Of a stretch of 64,000 bases of DNA, positions 50,875 through 58,999 are shown one piece after another. Under the pieces are notes generated by a model that was given only the letters and a program-made list of their open reading frames with translations, made no database searches and was not told the DNA's origin. Made by a program: the position numbers and the translations under genes. The DNA comes from Aphodovivens sp036306585 (GTDB taxonomy: Bacteria; Actinomycetota; Coriobacteriia; Coriobacteriales; Eggerthellaceae), in assembly GCA_036306585.1 (NCBI GenBank), contig JAXJZF010000006.1, positions 310,001-374,000 of the forward strand, written 5' to 3'. How positions within the stretch are numbered: the first letter of the stretch is position 1; the number at the start of each line of letters is the position of its first letter.

Positions 50875-51081
50875 CTATCGCCCTTTCTTCGCCAGTTCGT
50901 TCATCATGCACATGCGCATGAACGCAGAGAAGCTCATTCCTCGCAGCTCCGCCGCTTGCTTTGCGCTGTCTCGCAGGTTCTGCGGGATGCGGAACGCGAC
51001 CGAGACCTGGCTGCCTTCCGCAAGGTAGCTGCGGATGTCCGTTTCGTTCGCGTCGCTCTTGAGTAAATCGCTGTACATCAT
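50875..51081 (-). CDS. Ribbon-helix-helix (CopG/Arc-type) protein heading the hsd operon
   Basis: The protein has 68 residues from the ATG at 51081, with GGAG five bases upstream (a second ATG follows directly). The C-terminal 40 residues (VSVAFRIPQNLRDSAKQAAE; RGMSFSAFMRMCMMNEL) have the strand-helix-helix pattern of the family. Such proteins are antitoxins or autorepressors. No toxin gene is adjacent. Its stop is one base from the hsdR start, so it may be a transcriptional controller of the restriction genes. Confidence 0.72.
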   Translation of the reverse strand: MMYSDLLKSDANETDIRSYLAEGSQVSVAFRIPQNLRDSAKQAAELRGMSFSAFMRMCMMNELAKKGR

Positions 51082-51560
51082 GGCAGCTCCTGGACAACTA
51101 GCGGTTTGCAATACAAATGCTAGGTAACAGTATATCGGATGATCGGAAGGATCGCTTTAGCTGGGAGCTTAATCGGAAAGGGACTGGATGGATGGTGCCG
51201 CTGGGCCTTTCTGGGATTTGCCGATTCACGGCAATTGCGAACCAGCTGCAGCACCTACTGAAGAAAGCCTGTGCTCCCTGCTCGAAACGGGGAATAAGTA
51301 CCAGCGCTCGATATTGGGCATTAAATGAGTATCAACCGCTGAAGTCTTTGCGGATATCCAAGGAGGGCTGCATCATTTTTGGTCATCAACGCCGCTGACG
51401 CCTAAACAGGGCGTATATGCATTAGTTGAATAAATGACCTGCGGTGGTGTGTGCTTGATGACGCTGAAATCGCACTTCAAAGGGCAGCTTTTAAGCAAAG
51501 GTGCGAATTCGCCGAATCCGCTGTTCCCGACGGTTTGCGTATTACCCCAGTTAAATGCAT

Positions 51561-51595
51561 AAAAATTGAGCGCCCTGGTAAACCCCAGGACGCTC
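51561..51595 (-). terminator. Terminator downstream of the carboxylase operon
   Basis: GAGCG-CCTGG (from 51568) pairs with CCAGG-CGCTC (to 51595) with one internal mismatch and a six-base loop; on the minus strand it is followed by TTTTT. It lies about 360 bases after the last gene of the operon. The rest of 51082-51681 shows no recognisable gene. Confidence 0.6.
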
Positions 51596-51681
51596 CAAAC
51601 ACTAGTATATTAACGCACTGTTTTTATTCCCACTCGAAAGTTGATTTGCTGCAAAAGATATTTGTAGTTGTTTCGTGCGGT

Positions 51682-51930
51682 ATGGAGCGCCGGATGGGGA
51701 AGACGGGCTTGAAGAAGAGCTCGGCGGAGATGAAGTTCTGGACTCGCGACGAGTACCTGCGGTTCCGGCGCCAGGTCATGGATAAGCCGATCTCGTTCCT
51801 ATCCTTCGGGGCCCTGTATTGGACGGGGCATCCGCGAAGGCGATCCGCATCCACAACCCGTGCTGCAGCCACGCGAGCCTGTTCATCGAGCTCGGCTATT
51901 CCGTTCCCGCCAGACCGGGGCTTGTCTGGA
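51682..51930 (+). pseudogene. Decayed tyrosine-type integrase
   Basis: The frame from 51682 reads KKSSAEMKFWTRDEYLRFRR and then DKPISFLSFGALYWTG. This is the end of the core-binding domain and start of the catalytic domain of phage/ICE integrases, where GMRRGE should follow. Instead the sequence jumps frame into AIRIHNPCCSHASLFIELGY, the motif normally written RIHDLRHSH. The catalytic R-H-x-x-R region is therefore deleted or mutated. It is a remnant of an integrative element, between the restriction island and the carboxylase operon. Confidence 0.65.
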
Positions 51931-51955
51931 GCAGCCGGGGGTTCCAGTCCGCCGT

Positions 51956-52441
51956 TCAGCCCAGATAGCCCGCGAACGTCCCTTCGGCGGTGATGTCGGC
52001 GACGCCTGCCCGCAGCCCGCGTTCGCAGAAGACGGCGGCGGCCTCCACCAGGAAGCCCTTGACCTCGCTGCCGTCCTCCAGCTCTACCGTGCCGAACCCA
52101 AGCGGCGCCGGGACCATGGACACCAGCCTGCCGAACGCTTCGAAGGACATGCCGTACAGCTCCACTACCACGGAATTCGGCCGAGCCGCGAAGAACCCGC
52201 ACAGGGGGCCTTCCGAATCGAGGCCCCCTGTCGCGCCGCCGTCGCGCAGCAGTCCGGGCTTCACGGGATCGGTTGGCAGGGCGAAAAGCCGGTAGCTCGC
52301 GGCCGTCCTTGCTTTTCGCAGGTACTCCGCGTGAAGATCCTCCAACTGGTAATGGAAGCGCCCTCCGTGCATGTGCTGGCCGCAAACGGCCACCGTCACG
52401 TCCCATCCGCTAGCGGCCACGGTTTCACTCACCTGCTTCAT
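51956..52441 (-). CDS. Separate C-terminal domain of allophanate hydrolase
   Basis: The protein has 161 residues. Segments VAVCGQHMHGGRFHYQLEDL, YRLFALPTDPVKPGL, MVPAPLGFGTVELEDGSEVK and GFLVEAAA match the C-terminal domain of AtzF-type allophanate hydrolases, which is normally fused to the amidase. In the fused enzyme this domain is reported to act in decarboxylating the N-carboxycarbamate intermediate. Here it starts at its own ATG, overlapping the amidase stop by 17 bases in another frame. It ends the minus-strand operon. Confidence 0.82.
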   Translation of the reverse strand: MKQVSETVAASGWDVTVAVCGQHMHGGRFHYQLEDLHAEYLRKARTAASYRLFALPTDPVKPGLLRDGGATGGLDSEGPLCGFFAARPNSVVVELYGMSFEAFGRLVSMVPAPLGFGTVELEDGSEVKGFLVEAAAVFCERGLRAGVADITAEGTFAGYLG

Positions 52442-53825
52442 CCAAAGCCTCGGCCACGGCGAACAGCCTCGGCGCGGCGTCGAATCGTCCGAACAGCGTT
52501 ATCCCGAAGGGCAGGTCCTTCGCGCCGGTTTCCGCCATGGCGGATTTCGCGGTAGGCGTCCCGGGGGCGGGCACGGCGAGGGCGCTCAGGTCGCAAAGGT
52601 TGCAGTGGTTGGTGTAGAGCCCCATCTGGGAATTGGTGGCTATGGGGTCTGCGCGCACTTCGTCGCGGGTGAACGTGCCTCCCGCGGTCGGCATCGCCAG
52701 CACGGCGTCTTCCAGCAGCAGGGCCGCGTCGTGGCGCGCCTGCTGCACGCGGTGATAGGCTTTGAACTGATCGCAGGCCAGCAGATCGGGGCGGTTGCCG
52801 CTTTCCAGGATGGTGCGGGTCACGCCGAACACGTCCTCGGGGTGGGCCGAGACGAACTCTCCCAGATCCGCCCAGCGCTCCGCCACCCAGGGGCCGTCGT
52901 AGAGGATGGAGGCAATCTCGGAAAAGCCCCGGGTGTCCACGGTCCCGATGGAGAACAGCCCTCGGTCCGCGGCGCGGTGCGCGGCTTCTGCGAACCGATG
53001 CCAGTTGGCGCGGTAGCGCTCGGCGAAGGGGCCGTAGAAAAGGGGCTCGGCTTCGGGCAGGAGCAGCTTCGCCGGAAGCTCGGCAGGCGATTCCGCTATG
53101 GTGCGCGACCAGGCGCAAGCGTCGTCGAAGCCCTTTGCCGCGGCGTCGACGGCCCAGGCGTCTGCCAGCGAGTTGGCGAACACCGTCACGCAATCGAGAG
53201 ACGCGCACGCGGGCACCACCCCCGCGGTGGACCAGGATCCCAGCGGCGGCTTGTAGCCCACGATGCCGTTGAGGGCCGCCGGCACGCGCCCGGATCCGGC
53301 GGTGTCGGTCCCCAGCGCGAAGGCCGCCATGCCCAGCGCAACGGCCACGGCCGAGCCCGAGGACGAGCCTCCGCTGATGAGCTGGGGGTCCAGCGCGTTC
53401 TTGCATTCGCCGTAGGGGCTGCGGGTGCCGACCAGCCCCGTGGCGAACTGGTCCAGGTTCGTTTTCCCGACGGGCACCGCGCCGGCCCGGACCAGGCGGT
53501 CAACCACCGTGGCGCTGCTGTTCGGCGTGTAGGCGTAGGCGGGGCAGCCCGCGGTGGTGGGCCATCCTGCAAGGTCGATGTTGTCCTTCACGGCGAAGGG
53601 AATGCCGTACAGCGGAAGGGCCAGCGCCTCGTCGCGGCTCAGGCCCTCCAGCGCCTGCAGGTAGGGCTCGCTCAGCTCCATGCAGGGCTCGACGATCCAC
53701 ACGTTGCGGTCGCGCAGCCCCTGCGTCCTTTCAACTATCTTGCTCACAACCTGGCGCGGCGTCAGCGAGCCGTCGGCGTAAAGGGCCTTCAGGGCGTGTA
53801 TCTCCAGTGTCGCTTCGGGTGTCAT
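52425..53825 (-). CDS. atzF: Allophanate hydrolase, amidase domain only
   Basis: This 466-residue amidase-signature protein has Lys80 (IPFAVKDNID), the GGSSSGSA loop (152-159) and the nucleophile Ser178 (GTDTAGSGRVPA). These form the Ser-cisSer-Lys triad. It hydrolyses allophanate from the upstream carboxylase to ammonia and CO2. The length covers only the N-terminal two-thirds of usual allophanate hydrolases (about 600 residues); the missing part is the overlapping downstream gene. It starts 10 bases after the carboxylase stop. Confidence 0.9.
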   Translation of the reverse strand: MTPEATLEIHALKALYADGSLTPRQVVSKIVERTQGLRDRNVWIVEPCMELSEPYLQALEGLSRDEALALPLYGIPFAVKDNIDLAGWPTTAGCPAYAYTPNSSATVVDRLVRAGAVPVGKTNLDQFATGLVGTRSPYGECKNALDPQLISGGSSSGSAVAVALGMAAFALGTDTAGSGRVPAALNGIVGYKPPLGSWSTAGVVPACASLDCVTVFANSLADAWAVDAAAKGFDDACAWSRTIAESPAELPAKLLLPEAEPLFYGPFAERYRANWHRFAEAAHRAADRGLFSIGTVDTRGFSEIASILYDGPWVAERWADLGEFVSAHPEDVFGVTRTILESGNRPDLLACDQFKAYHRVQQARHDAALLLEDAVLAMPTAGGTFTRDEVRADPIATNSQMGLYTNHCNLCDLSALAVPAPGTPTAKSAMAETGAKDLPFGITLFGRFDAAPRLFAVAEALDEAGE

Positions 53826-53835
53826 GTCGCTCCTT

Positions 53836-56800
53836 TCAGTTCGCGGCGAGCGGCTTCACGACGGCCACCGTCTGGCCGGCGCTTGCCATCTTTCCCGCCT
53901 CAACCGCGATCCGCACCACCGTGCAGTCCGTCGGCGCCTCGATGGGGAACTCCATCTTCATGCTCTCCAGAACCATCACGGGCTCTCCCGTGCGGGCCTC
54001 GGAGCCTTCTTGCGCGTTCACCTTCCATACCGCACCGGAAACGGGCGCAACCAAGGCGACGCATCCTTCGGGGACCTCGTCTTCCGAAGCGCTGCCGCCC
54101 TCGTCGGCTTCGTCGAGCTCGAACACGTCCAGCCCCTGCTCCACCCAGCGCCGATGCTCGGCGTTGAAGGCCTCCTGGCGCTTGCTCTCGAACTCCTCTA
54201 TGCTCTGGCAGTTCTCCTCCAAGAAGCGGCGGTACTCCCTCAGGCTGAACGTGGTCTTCTCGATGCGCGGGTTGAACCTGCCGTGCAGGCAGTCCTCGCG
54301 CAGCTTGAGCAGCTCGTCGGGGGAGACGGGGTAGAAGCTCAGCTGGTCGAAGAACTCCAGCAGCCACGGCTTGCCGGGCTTGAATGACTCGGTGGGGGAA
54401 AACCGGTTCCACATCTGGGTGGTGCGCCCCACGAACTGGTAGCCACCCGGGCCCTCCATGCCGTACACGCAAAGGTAGGCCCCGCCGATGCCGACGGCGT
54501 TCTCGGGCGTCCAGGGTCGCGCGGGGTTGTACTTGGTGGTCACCAGGCGGTGGCGCGGATCGATGGGCGTGGCCACCGGTGCTCCCAGGTACACGTCGCC
54601 CAGGCCGAGGACCAGATACCTCGCCTTGAACACCACGTCGCGCACGTCCTCGACCGATCCCAGGCCGTTTATGCGGCGTATGAACTCGGGGTTGGACGGG
54701 CACCACGGCGCGTTGGGGCGGGTGGTTTCCTGGTAGCGTCGCGCCGCCAGCTGCGTTTGCGGATCGTCCCAGGAAAGGGGCAGGTGGACGATGCGCGACT
54801 CCACCACCTCGTCTCCCAGGTCCTCCAGCGTGCCCAGATCGGCATCGATGCCGACGACGGCTTTGAGAAGCTCGTCGCGGCTTACCTTGGACGGGTCGAA
54901 ATGGAGCTGGAGCGAGCGAATGCCCGGGGTCAGGTCCAGCAGCGGAAGGCCCCGCTCCTCGATGCGCTGCATGAGCACGTGGACCTTGAACCGCAGCGCG
55001 ATGTCCAGCTTCATGGGGCCGTATTCGACCAGCAGGGCGTCCTCGCCCGACTGGCGCACGCACATGGCCTCGTCGCCTTCGCCCCGGCGGTACAGAATGG
55101 CGTCGTCGGGGGAGAAGGGCTCGGGGGAATCCGGCAGCTGGCCCAGCTGGGCCATGCGCTGCGCGCGCAGCGCCTCAAGGCCGCTCTCCGTAGCCTCGCG
55201 CATCTCGGCCGCGCTCGCCAGGGACAGCACCGTGAAGCGCACTTCGTCGCCCGGGCGCATCTGGCCCAGCTTCCAGCGCTCGTCGACGGCGACCACCACG
55301 GGGCACACGAACCCGCCAAGGCTCGGGCCGTCGGGTCCCAGCAGGATGGGCTGGTCGCCCGTGAGGTCCAGCGCGCAGATCGAGTAGGGGTTGTCGTGTA
55401 TGTTGGAGGGATGCAGCCCGGCTTCCCCGCCGTCCTCGCGCGACCATTCGGGCGCCGGGCCGTTCAGGCGCACGCCCGTGCGGGCGGAGTCGTGGTTGAC
55501 GCGGTAGGCGGTGCCGGTGAGCGTCTCGAAGAACTCCGGCTTCAGGAATTCCCCGTCCGACAAGGGCCCGACTATCACGCCCAGCGTCCACGAGCGGCCG
55601 AAGGAGGGCCGCATCGCAAGGCCGGCCTCGGGCTTGTCGGCGCTTTCGGGGCGGGCTTGGTCGCTCTGCCCGAACGCTATGACGTCGCCGGTCCTCAGGG
55701 CGCGTCCGCCGTGGCCGCCGAACCTGCCGTCGATGAAGGTGGACTTGGAGCCCAGCACCTCGTGCACGTCCAGCCCGCCTTCCACGCACAGGTAGGCGCG
55801 CATGCCCTCGTCGCAGGTTCCCAGCGAAAGCACGCTGCCGGTTTCGGCATGAAGGGCGCGGTACGTGTCGACGGGGGAGCCGTCGAGGGTGGCGTGCATG
55901 TCGGCGCCCGTCAGGCAGAACCACGCCGGTCCGCGGAAACGGTACGAGCCGCCCCTGAAGGTGAGCTCTATGCCGGCGGCGTTCTCGGGGTTGCCCAGGA
56001 TGGCGTTGCCCACGCGGAAGCTGCGCTGGTCCATGGGGCCGCAGGGAGGTATCCCCACCTGCCAGTAGCCGACGATGCCCGGGTAGTCCTGGACGGTGCT
56101 CTGGATGCCGCCGTCCATCACCTCGATCGCGGGGTCGCTGGGTGCGAACCCGTCGAGCATCCGCGTGCCCAGCCTGCCCGCCCTGTAGTCCTCGGTCGCC
56201 AGGAAGCTCGCGATGTAGCGCAGGTTGGTCACCACGCCGTAAACGCGGGTCTCGGCCAGCACCTGCGCCATGGCGTTTACCGCCTGCTCGCGGGTGGCCT
56301 CGTGGACGATGATCTTGGCGAGCATGGGGTCGAAGAAGCTCGTGACCTCCGAGCCCTTGCGCACCCAGGTCTCGATGCGCGCGCCCGGGCCCCACGCCAC
56401 GTCGTCTATCGTGCCCGTCGAGGGGCGGAATCCGTTCGCGGCGTCCTCGGCGTAGCAGCGCACCTCGATGGCGCATCCTTGGGGGGCGTGGAGCTTGTCC
56501 CAGGGGATGGGCTCCCCCGAAGCCTCCAGCACCATCCACTCGACCAGGTCCACGCCGCAGCACTCCTCGGTGATGCCGTGCTCCACCTGAAGGCGCGTGT
56601 TGACCTCCAGGAAGTAGAAGCGGTCGTCGTCCTGATCGTAGAGGAACTCCACCGTTCCGGCGCTGCGGTAGCCCACGCTGGACATGAGCCTTTCGGCGCT
56701 TGCGAGCATGGCTTTTCTGGTGGCGTCGGGCAGGTTGGGCGCGGGGCACTCCTCGACGACCTTCTGGTTGCGCCGCTGCACGGAGCAGTCGCGCTCGGCA

Positions 56801-57465
56801 AGCGATCTGGCGGAGCCGTCGGCTCCGAACACCTGGACCTCGACGTGGCGGGCGTGCGTCACGTACTTCTCCAGGAACACGCCGTCGTTGCCGAAGTTGG
56901 AGGCGGCAAGATGGCGCGCCGATTCGAAGGAGCTTTTCAGCTCGCCGGCGTCGCGGCACACGCTTATGCCTATTCCGCCGCCGCCCGCGGTGCTTTTCAG
57001 CGCAACGGGGAACCCGATCCGCTCGGCTTCGCAGACGGCCTCCTCCGCGCTGTCCAAAAGCCCGGTTCCCGGGACCAACGGCACTCCCGCCGCCTCGGCC
57101 AGGCCGCGGGCCACGTGCTTGAGGCCGAAGTCCCTGATCTGGTTCGGCTCGGGCCCTATGAACGCTATGCCCTCTGAGGCAAGGCGCTCGGCGAATTCGG
57201 CGTTCTCGCTTAAGAACCCGTAGCCGGGGAACACCGCCTGGGCGCCGGTGCTCTTGCAGGCGTCCACCACCTTGTCGGCGTCAAGGTAGGTTTGGGCGAC
57301 GGTGCCGTCTCCCAAACAGACCGCCTCGTCGGCGCCCGTCACATGGAGGCTGTCGCGGTCGGCCTGGGAGTACACCGCCACGCTGGCCACGCCCATGCGG
57401 GCCAGGGTTCTCTCGGCGCGCGTGGCGATGGCGCCGCGGTTGGCAATCAGAACCTTGGAGAACAT
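53836..57465 (-). CDS. Biotin-dependent urea/guanidine carboxylase
   Basis: The protein has 1209 residues from the ATG at 57465 (an upstream extension in the same frame lies inside the preceding gene). The biotin carboxylase part opens MFSKVLIANRGAIATRAERT and has the Gly-rich ATP loop AGGGGIG near 165. The carboxyltransferase part comprises a KipA-like domain (VMDGGIQSTVQDYPG) from about 465 and a KipI-like domain (GIRSLQLHFDP) from about 840. The biotinyl Lys in LESMKME is at about 1170. The family includes true urea carboxylases and guanidine carboxylases. Two DUF1989 genes immediately upstream favour guanidine, but the sequence alone does not settle it. Confidence 0.9.
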   Translation of the reverse strand: MFSKVLIANRGAIATRAERTLARMGVASVAVYSQADRDSLHVTGADEAVCLGDGTVAQTYLDADKVVDACKSTGAQAVFPGYGFLSENAEFAERLASEGIAFIGPEPNQIRDFGLKHVARGLAEAAGVPLVPGTGLLDSAEEAVCEAERIGFPVALKSTAGGGGIGISVCRDAGELKSSFESARHLAASNFGNDGVFLEKYVTHARHVEVQVFGADGSARSLAERDCSVQRRNQKVVEECPAPNLPDATRKAMLASAERLMSSVGYRSAGTVEFLYDQDDDRFYFLEVNTRLQVEHGITEECCGVDLVEWMVLEASGEPIPWDKLHAPQGCAIEVRCYAEDAANGFRPSTGTIDDVAWGPGARIETWVRKGSEVTSFFDPMLAKIIVHEATREQAVNAMAQVLAETRVYGVVTNLRYIASFLATEDYRAGRLGTRMLDGFAPSDPAIEVMDGGIQSTVQDYPGIVGYWQVGIPPCGPMDQRSFRVGNAILGNPENAAGIELTFRGGSYRFRGPAWFCLTGADMHATLDGSPVDTYRALHAETGSVLSLGTCDEGMRAYLCVEGGLDVHEVLGSKSTFIDGRFGGHGGRALRTGDVIAFGQSDQARPESADKPEAGLAMRPSFGRSWTLGVIVGPLSDGEFLKPEFFETLTGTAYRVNHDSARTGVRLNGPAPEWSREDGGEAGLHPSNIHDNPYSICALDLTGDQPILLGPDGPSLGGFVCPVVVAVDERWKLGQMRPGDEVRFTVLSLASAAEMREATESGLEALRAQRMAQLGQLPDSPEPFSPDDAILYRRGEGDEAMCVRQSGEDALLVEYGPMKLDIALRFKVHVLMQRIEERGLPLLDLTPGIRSLQLHFDPSKVSRDELLKAVVGIDADLGTLEDLGDEVVESRIVHLPLSWDDPQTQLAARRYQETTRPNAPWCPSNPEFIRRINGLGSVEDVRDVVFKARYLVLGLGDVYLGAPVATPIDPRHRLVTTKYNPARPWTPENAVGIGGAYLCVYGMEGPGGYQFVGRTTQMWNRFSPTESFKPGKPWLLEFFDQLSFYPVSPDELLKLREDCLHGRFNPRIEKTTFSLREYRRFLEENCQSIEEFESKRQEAFNAEHRRWVEQGLDVFELDEADEGGSASEDEVPEGCVALVAPVSGAVWKVNAQEGSEARTGEPVMVLESMKMEFPIEAPTDCTVVRIAVEAGKMASAGQTVAVVKPLAAN

Positions 57466-57467
57466 GG

Positions 57468-58127
57468 CTATTCCTCGGGATCCCAGACGAGCATCTGTAC
57501 GGGGGTGGGGTTGTAGGCGTTGCAGGGGTTGTTGAGCTGCGGGCAGTTGCTCACCAGCACGCGCACGGGCGCCAGCGCCTGCATCTCGACGTACTTGCCG
57601 GGCGCGGACACCCCGTCGTCGAACTTGTAGTAGCCGTCCTCGGTGATGGGCACGTTCATGAAGAAGTTGATGTTGGGTGCAAGGTCGCGCTTGAGGAACA
57701 TGCCCGTCTCGTCGCGCGACATCTCCAGCATGAAGCTGTCGCGGCAGTTGTGCATGAAGTCCTTCTCGCGCGCGTAGCGCACCGTGTTGCTCTGGGACGA
57801 GCAGCACCCGCCCAGGGTGTCGTGACGTCCCGTAAGGTCGGCGGTGATCTTCAGCAGCGGCTTGTAGGACTCGCTGCGCAGGATGCTTCCCGTGGTCAGG
57901 TAGATGTTCCCCTGGCCGACGATGGTCGCCACGGCCGAGTAGTGGTCGGCGGGGTCCTCAAGGCTGAAGAACGTGGTGTCGACCGCCTGGTTGCCGCATA
58001 GGTCGACGATGCGCAGCGACTGGCCGGGCATGAGGTCGTAGGACCAGGGCTCGCCGGCGTTCACCGTCTTGTCGTAGATCGCCTTGGCGGGGTCCAGGGC
58101 GCTTTCCTTCTCGATGAATCCGAACAT
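57468..58127 (-). CDS. DUF1989 protein, candidate carboxyguanidine deiminase subunit
   Basis: This 219-residue DUF1989/urea-carboxylase-associated protein has GQSLRIVDLCGNQAVDTTFF, LTTGSIL, GRHDTLGGCCSSQSN and ITEDGYYKFDDGVSAPG. The Cys/His in HDTLGGCC are typical metal-site residues of the family. In guanidine-degrading bacteria two DUF1989 proteins (CgdA and CgdB) form the deiminase that converts carboxyguanidine to allophanate. The stop is two bases from the carboxylase start. Confidence 0.82.
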   Translation of the reverse strand: MFGFIEKESALDPAKAIYDKTVNAGEPWSYDLMPGQSLRIVDLCGNQAVDTTFFSLEDPADHYSAVATIVGQGNIYLTTGSILRSESYKPLLKITADLTGRHDTLGGCCSSQSNTVRYAREKDFMHNCRDSFMLEMSRDETGMFLKRDLAPNINFFMNVPITEDGYYKFDDGVSAPGKYVEMQALAPVRVLVSNCPQLNNPCNAYNPTPVQMLVWDPEE

Positions 58128-58158
58128 GCTAATCTTTCTCCTTCCTTCCTGAAAGCGC

Positions 58159-58878
58159 CTAGCGGCCCAGCAGGTTGCGGTAGTCCCAGGTGTTCTCGAA
58201 CGCGCGGTAGTTCTCGGGGCGGTGCTGCACGCACTCGTCGGTCAGGCTCACGGGCGGCGCGTCGTACACCGTCACCTCCACCGGGACGGAGGGGTACTCC
58301 GGCGTGGGGTCGAGCGGGTTAGGGGTGTTGGACAGGATCACGACGCTGTCCATCTCCGTGCGAAGGGTCACCGTGGCGCCCTCCTTGCACCATTCGGGGT
58401 CGTAGTGCATGCCGCCGTCCTCGGTGATGAACACCTTGGCGAACAGGTTCACGCAGGGCACCAGGTCGCGCAGGGACATTCCGTTGCGCACCAGCTCCAT
58501 GGACACGTTCTCCATGCCCGAGCGAAGCCAGTCGTTGCCCTGCTCCTGGTAGGTGGTGGCCCCGTACTTCTCGTCGGTCATCTCGCGGGTGGTGAGCCCG
58601 GAAAGCGAGTCGTGCCAGCCTAAGGAGTCCTGCACGATGCTGGCAAGCACGCGCCCGTTGTCGCTCATAAGGACGTTGCCCTGCGCAAGATGGGCGGTGA
58701 ACTGGGCTTTCAGCGTGTCGGGCATGTTGTAGCGCTCGGTTTTGTCGTAGAGGTTGTACATAAGAAGCGCCACGTTGGCGTTGTCTCCCAGCGCCTTGAA
58801 GCGGACCAGCTTCCCGGCCCCGATGGCGCCGGACCATTTCTCACCCGGCTTGAGGGTTTTCTTCCAGATGCACTGCAT
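58159..58878 (-). CDS. DUF1989 protein, second candidate carboxyguanidine deiminase subunit
   Basis: The 239-residue paralogue of the next gene has KLVRFKALGDNANVALLMYN, the substrate-loop pattern SDNGRVLASIVQDSLGWHDS, and FITEDGGMHYDPEW. The His/Asp in GWHDS match the HDT site of its partner but the CC pair is absent, as usual for a heteromeric pair. It lies between the transporter and the other DUF1989 gene. Which is CgdA and which CgdB I cannot say. Confidence 0.8.
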   Translation of the reverse strand: MQCIWKKTLKPGEKWSGAIGAGKLVRFKALGDNANVALLMYNLYDKTERYNMPDTLKAQFTAHLAQGNVLMSDNGRVLASIVQDSLGWHDSLSGLTTREMTDEKYGATTYQEQGNDWLRSGMENVSMELVRNGMSLRDLVPCVNLFAKVFITEDGGMHYDPEWCKEGATVTLRTEMDSVVILSNTPNPLDPTPEYPSVPVEVTVYDAPPVSLTDECVQHRPENYRAFENTWDYRNLLGR

Positions 58879-58999
58879 TTCCTGCTCCTATCTATCCGGG
58901 GTGCTGCGCGCCCGGGGGGATGCCCCGGGCGCTCTTGGAAAAGAACGCAGCGCCGGGCGGGGTCGACGCGCGCTTGACGTCCGCCCGGTGTGCGGCGGG

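Noticed and set aside
51117..51398. 93-codon plus-strand open frame next to the ribbon-helix-helix gene
   Set aside because: No ribosome site, no motif and poor codon bias compared with neighbours; more likely non-coding.
54550..57177. Long plus-strand open frame antisense to the carboxylase gene
   Set aside because: Composition is unnatural (Val/Ala/Gly/Arg/His-rich, no motifs), and the minus strand encodes an intact biotin carboxylase.
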